From Uranotaenia lowii (lineage: Eukaryota > Arthropoda > Insecta > Diptera > Culicidae), in the NCBI RefSeq assembly GCF_029784155.1, contig NC_073693.1, positions 165,593,104 through 165,657,103 of the forward strand: a DNA stretch of 64,000 nt, given 5' to 3'. The notes below the pieces were generated by a model. The model did not search any database and was not told where the DNA came from. It worked only from the letters and a program-made list of their open reading frames with translations. Below are positions 56,118 to 64,000 of this stretch, piece by piece. How positions within the stretch are numbered: position 1 is the stretch's first letter; each line of letters opens with the position of its first letter. The position numbers and the translations under genes are program-made.

Positions 56118-56862
56118 TTAAGCATTTTTGTTTTTAACTGCAACATAGATACGCGATAATGAATAAAATATTTTCATGCTAGCTTTGGATAAAGCATCTA
56201 TTGATTTTTCATCGAGTGCTAAGATCACCTGATGTTTACCGTTAACTTTTGGACCAATTTTAATTACTTTCCAGTCAAAAACGTTGATGTTGGGGTTTTG
56301 TCTAGAAATGGTTTTGAGAAAAGTCTTGGCACCATTCCGATCCAATGGTGGACATGCCGGTACAGTAACAACCGCTCGACGCAATGGCGGAATAGGCGTA
56401 AACGGAAGTATTACGAAGTTTCGTGTCGTCCGTTTCCTATTTATTTCAGCCAGAGCTGCCTTGAGCCATGCTAGGCTCGCACTATTTGCTGCATGAAACC
56501 AACCGGTACCCGAAAGATATCCTGACCCCATAAATTGAGGTTGGAAATTATCGGTCGGGATCTTTTGGATAATTGTAACGAGTTGGTACTCTACTCCGTC
56601 AAAGAAAGTTTGATCAGTTTCGAGACCAACACATTTAATCATCACCTTAAGATCATTTATGTCCGTCGTGCGTTGTTTTTTATCACCGTTTTCAACCGGT
56701 GATATCGCCTGGCGTTTCGCTCCAGAAGTAGTAGGGCTCTTTAACAGAGCTTCCTCGGTTGCCACATCCATGAAAAGGTCTACCAAAGCAAAAAATTTCA
56801 GCCTTAGAACTTAATCGGTTTGCGTTAGCACCGTATCAGAAATGCTTACCATTCTGAGCCAT
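56118..56862 (-). CDS. DUF4780-like protein, two exons, 224 residues
   Basis: Exon 1 is 56862-56850 (ATGGCTCAGAATG), the intron is 56849-56780 (70 nt, GTAAGC to TTGGTAG) and exon 2 is 56779-56118. The join is in frame and gives MAQNDLFMDVATEEALLKSP at the start. Residues about 20-45 are polar with basic clusters (GAKRQ, DKKQR), possibly a nuclear signal. The rest resembles Pfam DUF4780: SGTGWFHAANSASLAWLKAA, RRAVVTVPACPPL, FLKTISRQNPNINVFDWKV and VILALDEKSIDALSKASMKI, ending near the natural C-terminus. The function of this family is unknown to me; members often occur in repetitive gene families or mobile-element contexts. The frame is intact, so it may be expressed. Two AATAAA signals lie downstream (about 56100 and 56020). 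Confidence 0.75.
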
Positions 56863-57905
56863 TGTAGGAACAAGAGCGGGTAGCCAAGATAGATTACACC
56901 AAACTGTCTTAGAAGAAATGTCTCGCGAAACTGGAAACGAAGAACTAATCAAACCTCGTTTGAACCTAGACCGAACTTTCCAGATCAAAAATTTAATTGT
57001 TTTTGAGATAATAAATTCAGTCTATACAATAAGACTTACAAAGCATGCACCATAGAATAATAGCAAAGGTATATTGGTGCCACTAATCAATTTGGATTCA
57101 AACAAATTGATAGAAATAAGAAAGACGAAAAAAAAATAATAATAATAAGAAAATCATTGTGTCAAACATTTTAACAAAATGTGAATTTGAATATTTCAAA
57201 TTATCTTTGAATACAAAGATTTTTCAAAAATAGTATTAGCGGGTGATATTTTCATAACCATCATCTAAAATATCATTAGAGATTAATGACCTAATTTGGA
57301 CGAATTATGCCTTAGTTTGCAGCTTCCAAAATCAGAATTTCTTTTGAGATACATACCTTGATAATAGCAGTATATGTGATAGGCGAAAACATCGCAACCG
57401 AATTTTCGGAAATAAGAGCAAACGATTTTTTCAACGGTCACTCATTTATCCATATAGGCAATTTGTTTACGAGAGTGTACCTACATACAGCATCGGTAAG
57501 AAGTTCTTACTAAGAACACACAGAAAGATGTACACACTTCAGTTGAACGATGATCTCGGATAAATTTTATAGCATCTGAGTAACGTGCTTCTTCCAACGC
57601 ATTACTTGTACGTAACTTAGTGGTAGAGGATGAATCCCATAAAGGTAGGGCACTCATTGAGTCCTATTGTTTCAATGGCTACCTCGTACATTGCTAATAA
57701 TCAAAACTGATTTCACTTTTTGTTATCAAAACTCCATGGATAGTTGAAGAATTATAAATTCTTCATGGTTCAAAGGAAACCTTCACTATAAACTTTCACT
57801 AGAACACTAATTTGACAAAAGCAGTCACATTTTACACTTATAAAATAACAAAGATGTTAAGCCACTATGAGCGCGTTGTGCGAACGTACACTTACGACCT
57901 GAATC
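56863..57905 (-). promoter_or_regulatory. Upstream region of the DUF4780-like gene
   Basis: About 1 kb of AT-rich DNA precedes the start codon, up to the right-hand 150-bp repeat. The 5' leader near the ATG (56863-56940) is GC-richer. I see no definite TATA box or other promoter element. If the segment is a mobile unit, its promoter must lie here. Confidence 0.3.
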
Positions 57906-58055
57906 ATGGGCCAGTTTAATACATATATTAAGGAAAACTGTAGAAACACACTGACAAGTTCGAATATGCAAATTGATTATTTATGGATGAATTTCCGGTT
58001 TCTAACGAACTCTCATTGCTAATGTGCACAGTCCATTGGAAATTCCAGTTGACTA
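57906..58055 (+). repeat. 150-bp direct repeat, right copy
   Basis: Identical to 55680-55829. It includes 11 bp matching the foldback element's right terminus although that element does not lie next to it, so this copy must derive from the junction at 55690. Confidence 0.95.
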
Positions 58056-58950
58056 ACTTTCGACAAGTGTGTCTATGCTCATGTCTTAGCAAATGATGGC
58101 TGAGAAAACCTTTTACGTTCCGGTCGGTTTCACCCGACTCCAGTACTGTGGAAAAATTGAAAAACAAACTCCAACACATCTCCAGATCGATATTGGTGTT
58201 CTGGGCTGGAATGTTCAAACCATGTGACAGCCTGACCTGATTCCATTCTATCATCTTCCCCATAGCGCCCATCATCCGAAAGCGAAGGGTATCTGGCTTA
58301 AAATAGCTGCTGCTGCTGCGGAATGGAAAATTCATCGTTCCATGAGACTTTGTTTGGGATTCCTTTTTCCGCTTTTCCGCATGCTTGCGAATACGAGAAT
58401 GTGGAAGGTAGATTTTTAGATGGACCGGATGAAGTAAGGGAGGGAAAAACTTTTGCGATCCTTCAGATTCTTGCGCCCACCAATCTCTGGAAGCCACCGG
58501 AAAAACAATCACCATCCTCTTCCTCGATTTCTCTCACTTCCTTCCCCAACAAGATGGATACGATCCATCGAGAAAGACAATCGTCAATCATGCGATTGAT
58601 AAAAGTGCCTTCCATTCTTTCGGTCCTGCGAGCTTTGATCAAAACAAGGAATGAGCCTAACTTTAAGATGACAGAATTTGGCATAGCTCTCCGAAGGCTT
58701 GTGGTAACGTCCTTTTTTGCGAGGGTTCGAGGACCAACCAATAAGCCATACTCGTATATGTCGGATTTGACTACCAAATCCCGTTATCGATAAACTGTCA
58801 CTCTGAGGGTTATCTCCTCAACAAAACCCGAAAAACAAATCCAGCTGATGAAACATTCATGCCCCTCAGAGCTTCGGAATAATGAATTACCGGATAAAAC
58901 GTATTTCGATTCCGTTTTCTGCTGGGTCTGTATAATCTAATGATTTAGAT
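58056..58950. other. GC-richer segment with overlapping open frames, unassigned
   Basis: The composition is clearly less AT-rich than the rest of the window. Both strands stay open for long stretches: minus 58515-57928 (195 codons, partly inside the 150-bp repeat) and 58777-58463 (104), plus 58323-58793 (156). No frame contains a motif I recognise, and the overlap argues that most are chance. It may be unique host DNA such as an untranslated or regulatory segment. Confidence 0.3.
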
Positions 58951-59180
58951 GGTCAAGTGCCGTCAAAAGATTCACCCATTATGGGAATAATGTGGCTTGT
59001 GCTAGGGCATGACGTCCTTTTGAAGAATATTTGTGTAGACCGTCTAGAGATTTGGATGTTTGCAACTTTAAGACTTTCTTTTCAAATAAATAAGTTTCAT
59101 ATCAAATTAGATACCTTTAACTCCAACCAATTCTTATTTTTTAAAAGGAATATCAGACAAGAAATACGAAGGTATTTAAT
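58951..59180. other. Unassigned
   Basis: AT-rich linker without a recognisable feature. Confidence 0.3.
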
Positions 59181-59357
59181 ACAGTCCGTGACAAAAGTAA
59201 GTAAACATGCTAAAATTTCACCATCATTTCCAACGAGCTTGGAAAGGAACAAGTAAAACCATTCAACAACAGCCAATTTCGTAATTTCGTAATGAGGTTC
59301 GTTCAAATTGTGCTCGCTTAGCGCAAAGCAAATGATACATGAATACCTACACCTAAG
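59181..59357 (+). mobile_element. Tc1/mariner-like terminal fragment
   Basis: TA followed by CAGTCCGTGACAAAAGTAAG is a typical Tc1/mariner-style terminus. The following sequence is then cut at 59358 by a G-rich segment. No transposase or opposite end was found. Confidence 0.45.
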
Positions 59358-59440
59358 CAGGGCCGTAGAAAGAACCACCCCTCGGGGAGGGCGAGGGGGG
59401 GGGGTGGTTAAATGGGGTTTTGGTGACAGAATTTCTCCTA
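59358..59440. mobile_element. hAT-like terminal fragment
   Basis: CAGGGCCGTAGAAAGAACCA followed by G-rich sequence resembles the termini of the hAT-like element at 33998. No opposite end or 8-bp duplication was identified, so this is tentative. Confidence 0.35.
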
Positions 59441-60108
59441 GGTAATTTTTCGGATGATTTTCCAACAACGTGTTGACCACTTTTCAGCGAATAATTCTCC
59501 AAACTAAATTAAAAAATAGAATATATTTATCACATAAGGTTGGAAAAAAACAATTCCCAATCGGTTGGTCCGGATATCGGAAGGCAGTTTGCTCAAAGTT
59601 CACAAAGATAAAAAAAAACCGGCAACTTTAAAATGAAATGAATCACAGTAAAACACAACATTAAATCATGAAATGAAAAAAAAAATTATTTTGAATGAAA
59701 TATTTTTGAAAAGGAATGGGGAAGCTTTAAAAAAACGCGTGTTACACTTTAAACCGATGCCTACTTTTCCAGAGAAAAATTTATGGTTTATAATGAGCAG
59801 GGCATAAAAAGTTGAAACAAACATGATTCTAAAATCCTTTGTTTTCGATTTTCCTTTTTGATATGTTGGTGAACTTACTGAACTTGAGTGTTTTTGTCGT
59901 TCTACGACAACTTTACGATCGTGTTACACAACCTCTTCAACTTTTTTTTTTGCTGAAATGCATTCCCAAACATGTAGCAAAATTTGAGTGATCATCCCTA
60001 AATTTATGATTATTGAAATGATTTTTAAATCTTAAATCTATATGTTTTCTTATTGTTTGATGCGTTGGATCACTTGTTTTATATTTTTTTATAAACATGT
60101 TTACATTA
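59441..60108. other. Unassigned AT-rich sequence
   Basis: No supported gene or complete element. Confidence 0.35.
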
Positions 60109-60535
60109 GAGTGTCCCAAAATTGCATAATGTCTGGGAATGTGGGGGCTCATTAGATTAGGATGTGAAGAACAAAATATGTTTAGAGGTTCCGCAAACGC
60201 GATCTTTGAAAAAAAAAATCCACTTTTTAAATATTTCATTTTAAATACATTCTGGGTCATAAAATTTTCACAAAATTTATATATTTTATATCTTATTAAT
60301 TTTTTTGGATTCAATTCTACACGTAAAAAATAGAAAAATTAACCGAATTTGTATCAAAATATTAAATCAGCAAGCTATATACCAGAAAAAAAAATGTCTT
60401 CAAATTTCGTATTCAACTGACCAAAATGTGTACCTAGCGTAATTTTTTTAAATGTCAATGCCATTAAAAGATTTGGATTATTGTGCACTTAATCTTTGCT
60501 GAACAAAGTGAGGAGTAGGCGATTGTGAACAGACA
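60109..60535 (+). mobile_element. Diverged single arm of the giant-palindrome family
   Basis: It begins after TA with GAGTGTCCCAAAATTGCAT. It follows the left arm of 62117-63931 collinearly through GTTTAGAGGTTCCGCAAACG, TCAACTGACCAAAATGTGTA and AATCTTTGCTGAACAAAG. Many substitutions make it an older, truncated copy with only one arm. Confidence 0.8.
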
Positions 60536-62116
60536 GCACGCGTTTTTTTTCGGCTGTGGAAAATTTGAAATAATTTATAACAAAATTAATAAGTTTTCGA
60601 AGTTCCGACTTCTAGATAGAGTTGAAGTGATGGAGTTTTTGTGACAAACCTTCTAATTCGTGGAATTCGAGTTGTTCAGTGAACATTTTTTTCCAGTAAG
60701 AGCTTCCTGATGAAGTTCGATGCAAGTGAAATAACCAGGTCCAGTGCTGTCCAGTCAAGATGTCAAATCGTGAAGATATGAATATTCACGGGAAAAGATA
60801 GACATATTGATGGAAGAAGTAAGTTTTGCCGATCGGGGGAAGATTTTATTTTTTGTTTGATCACTCAATAAGTAGGATATTGTTATGAAGTGTTAATTTT
60901 AATTTCAAATTGGTTTGGAAAGTAATTTTTGTATTGTTTCATTCTGAAAACTTCATGTTTGTAAATTTTATGGAAAAAAATGAAGACCGTAATCAAAATA
61001 AAATATTAATTATCTGCAGCTTCCGTGTTAAATTACGATGGTAATTGGTAGAGTTTAATAGTTTTTATTATCAAAATTTGTAATTTTACCCAAAAGCTTG
61101 TGGATTTTTGAAACAACTCTTCCCAATTTGATGCATTTTTCATAAGCTGTAATCAATACTAAATCATTACTAAACACAGTTATAATATGAAGGAAATTAT
61201 GTGCAGGTTATTTAAAACGCAAAGTAATGGATAAGTTAAAATTTTTATGGCATTATTTTTTCTTTTTTTTCTCTCCTCTTATAGACCATTTATTTTTTTT
61301 TTTTTTGTCAATTTTCTTGCATCACCATCTTAAATTTGAGATTTTTTATTATTTATTTTTATCTATGCATCGGTTATTTTTTCTTTGCATCTTTTATTTT
61401 TTCAATACATAGGTAATTGTTTTTTCTGTCTTCTCCAGGTTACAGAAAATTGGTATATCATTAATTGTTGAAAGCTTCTTATTCATTTTTTTAATCGTAT
61501 CATTTTTCTTGCTTCCGTTATTTTTTGGTAATCAAAACCGTAATATGTTCAATATTTATTGTTTCTAGTAAGGAGTACGTGAGCTTGTCAGTTACAAACT
61601 AAAGTTCAGGTTAAGGATATGGGATCATAAAGTTAATTGTTATCAAGTCAGAGTTGGGGGTGAGAACAACGAGGTAAGCAAAGTGTAGTTGATTGAAAGG
61701 TAAGATGGAAAAATATGTACAAATGTGTAACTTTTTATTCATTGTATATTTAAAATAGCTTAACTCTATTCTTGGGGATTTGAGGGGGGTAGGACAGGGC
61801 ATCAAACGAGCGGAAAACTGATATACAATGGATTGTGGGTTTAAGCCAGCCGGAGTATCTCGGCAAATTTGGAATCATGAATAGACTACTTAGGTATCTT
61901 TTCAGGATTCTTTATTTGTTTCGAACAGTTTGAAGGGAGCGAGATGAGTCAAACCTGTCCCAAGCCAGTGGTAACGGACCCCTTGGTTGTGCTGCAAATA
62001 TTGTTGATGAGTTAAGTATGAACAATATTTGAATGTGCGAACGAGACTTCCCGTACCGACTCGGGTCGAAAGACCTACCAGCCACTGGTGGGTCAAACAT
62101 ACATACATATACATTA
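60536..62116. other. Unassigned AT-rich sequence
   Basis: No convincing gene. 61920-62100 is GC-richer, with small inverted words (CCAGTGG/CCACTGG), but no family is recognised. Confidence 0.35.
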
Positions 62117-63931
62117 GGGTGTCCCAAAATTGCATTACTTCTGGGAATCTGGGGGCTCACCCTCCAAATGGTAGATTAGGATGTGCCAAACAAACTTTTG
62201 TATGGGGCCGACTAAAAAAAATCATGTTTAGAGGTTTCGCAAGCGCGATCTTTAAAAAAAGTCCACTTTCAAAAGATTTGATTTTAAATAAATTTTGGGT
62301 CCAAAAATTTTCGTAAAATTTATATATTTTATATTTTTCTAATTTTGTTTGAGTTAAAAACTACACGTAAAAAATACAAAATGAACCAAATTTGTATCAA
62401 AATGTAAAACTAGCAAGCTATTTTCAAGAAAAAAAAAATTTTTGGTCCAAAAATTTTGAATTCAACTGACCAAAATGTGTACCAAGCGTAGAATATTTTT
62501 GATATCAATGCCATCAAAAGATGCGGATTTTTGTGCACTTAAACTTTGCTGAACAAAACATGTAGTTTGTATCAACGTGTGAACAGCTATTCACGATTTA
62601 ATGCTTAACAAAAATCACAATTAAGGATATTTTTTATTTAATTTATCAAATTTGTCTTAATAAATACCTACTTTAAAATCAAAATACTTGCAAAAAAGGA
62701 CTTTGATGGTTTGAGGAAGTCATCAAAAGGCCATATGCCGAATTTGAGCAGAATCGGACAACAGGAAGGGGTTGCACTGAATCTAATGTGTGAAAGGGAT
62801 TCTGAGACATAGTGTTCTAAAGAAGCATAAAAAACTGGTTTTTCATCATACATTTTTGTCTTTATCAATCGATTGCTTGGTTGTGTAAGTTTTATTAAAA
62901 TTTCAATTAAGACTAACATTTCACCTGAAGACTGCAAATCGATTGGACTTAAAACAAAAAAGTTATGGCTGTTCAAAGATTGTATTTTGGTCACAAATTG
63001 TCCTGCAAAACTCAATGAGTAAAAAGTACTCATTGTGTGTTAAACGACAATTTGCCACAAAAATACATTCTTGGAACAGCCATAACTTTTTTGTTTTAAG
63101 TCCAATCGAGTTGCAGTCTTCAGGTGAAATGTTAGTCTTAATTGAAATTTTAATAAAACTTACATAACCAAGCAATCGATTGATAAAGACAAAAATGTAT
63201 GATGAAAAACCAGTTTTTTATGCTTCTTTAGAACACTATGTCTCAGAATCCCTTTCACACATTAGATTCAGTGCAACCCCTTCCTGTTGTCCGATTCTGC
63301 TCAAATTCGGCATATGGCCTTTTGATGACTTCCTCAAACCATCAAAGTCCTTTTTTGCAAGTATTTTGATTTGAAAGTAGGTATTTATTAAGACAAATTT
63401 GATAAATTAAATAAAAAATATCCTTAATTGTGATTTTTGTTAAGCATTAAATCGTGAATAGCTGTTCACACGTTGATACAAATCACATGTTTTGTTCAGC
63501 AAAGTTTAAGTGCACAAAAATCCGCATCTTTTGATGGCATTGGTATCAAAAATATTCTACGCTTGGTACACATTTTGGTCAGTTGAATTCAAAATTTTTG
63601 GACCAACAAATTTTTTTTTCTTGAAAATAGCTTGCTAGTTTTACATTTTGATACAAATTTGGTTCATTTTGTATTTTTTACGTGTAGTTTTTAACTCAAA
63701 CAAAATTAAATAAAATATAAAATATATAAATTTTACGAAAATTTTTGGACCCAGAATTTATTTAAAATCAAATCTTTTGAAAGTGGACTTTTTTAAAGAT
63801 TGCGCTTGCGGAACCTCTAAACATGATTTTTTTTAGTCGGCCCCATACAAAAGTTTGTTCGGCACATCCGAATCTACCATTTGGAGGGTGAGCCCCCAGA
63901 TTCCCAGAAGTAATGCAATTTTGGGACACCC
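62117..63931. mobile_element. 1,815-bp near-perfect palindromic foldback element
   Basis: Both ends start GGGTGTCCCAAAATTGCATT, with TA on each side (62115-62116 and 63932-63933). The two arms are about 907 bp and nearly identical, with only scattered mismatches. The exact centre is at 63024, within CAATGAGT, a 7-base spacer and ACTCATTG. Mirror-image open frames appear in both arms (62668-63033 minus; 62943-63374 plus) simply because the sequence is duplicated. No transposase motif was found. The TA target and terminal pattern suggest a Tc1/mariner-mobilised element. Confidence 0.92.
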
Positions 63932-63946
63932 TAATATACATACATA

Positions 63947-64000
63947 CTTAATCTTTGCTGAACAAAGTATGTTGTTTGTATCATTGTGTGAAGAGCTATT
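63947..64000 (+). mobile_element. Start of another copy of the palindrome-family interior
   Basis: CTTAATCTTTGCTGAACAAA and the following TTTGTATCATTGTGTGAAGA match interior arm sequence (compare about 60489 and 62538). It is cut by the window end. Confidence 0.65.

Larger units (their letters stand above)
55830..57905 (-). mobile_element. 2,076-bp segment bounded by identical 150-bp repeats
   Basis: Everything between the repeats appears inserted, because the sequence following the right copy continues smoothly (GTTGACTAACTTTCGAC) while the left copy runs into unrelated DNA. The ends carry only a weak inverted match (TCAGGT near both ends). The segment contains a two-exon minus-strand gene with AATAAA signals downstream. 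A retrocopy is unlikely because an intron is present. A long target-site-type duplication, a segmental duplication or an assembly join are all possible. Confidence 0.6.

Noticed and set aside
57928..58515. 195-codon minus-strand frame
   Set aside because: Its last part is the 150-bp direct repeat, long frames are open on both strands here, and no motif is recognisable.
62668..63374. Matching open frames on both strands encoding the same peptide
   Set aside because: The sequence is palindromic, so any frame in one arm is mirrored in the other; the peptide has no known motif and contains interruptions.

Overview
This window looks like repeat-dense eukaryotic DNA from an insect, most likely a mosquito (Culicidae). 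That rests on four things: high AT content, many decayed non-LTR retrotransposons of types common in mosquitoes, a Tc1/mariner transposase with DD37E spacing, and a 70-bp spliced intron. The species cannot be told from the sequence. No complete conserved host gene is visible, and almost everything recognisable is mobile DNA or its debris.

Layout. 1-1129 is unassigned. 1130-4890 is a decayed RTE-like LINE split by a 642-bp foldback element (3640-4281). 6855-13000 holds a decayed RT scrap, a palindromic TA-flanked MITE (7539-7960) and two further LINE fossils. 15552-17575 is a 2-kb satellite of 7-bp and 13-bp units. 17990-27900 holds short tandem duplications, a Helitron-type 3' end, a TIR element (23120-23810), a perfect 58-bp palindrome (24711-24828), a large inverted-repeat element carrying a hAT-like MITE, and half of another foldback. 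28205-30010 holds a DD37E transposase pseudogene, a LINE tail and tRNA-derived SINE sequences. 33391-38135 holds a 445-bp TIR element, a 2.6-kb hAT-like element with an 8-bp TSD, and a TIR element with a perfect 25-bp terminus. 39860-41306 is a broken Tc1 element. 42634-43602 is a TA-flanked TIR element with exon-like sequence inside.

46370-54405 is a stack of nested insertions. Two Helitron-like elements in opposite orientation, each built of about 143-bp modules, flank a LINE. That LINE is itself interrupted by a 5'-truncated I-clade LINE with a clean target-site duplication, and one Helitron carries a TA-flanked MITE. 54755-58055 is a foldback element followed by a 2,076-bp segment bounded by identical 150-bp direct repeats. 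The segment contains the only intact spliced protein gene I can support, a 224-residue protein resembling the DUF4780 family. 60109-64000 is dominated by a 1,815-bp near-perfect palindrome with TA target sites, plus related partial copies.

The elements do not form a pathway. What unites the window is the number of long inverted-repeat (foldback) elements, many without coding capacity, often nested, and several flanked by TA. The best candidates for something undescribed are the direct-repeat-bounded DUF4780-like gene, the giant palindrome, and the perfect 58-bp palindromic insert.
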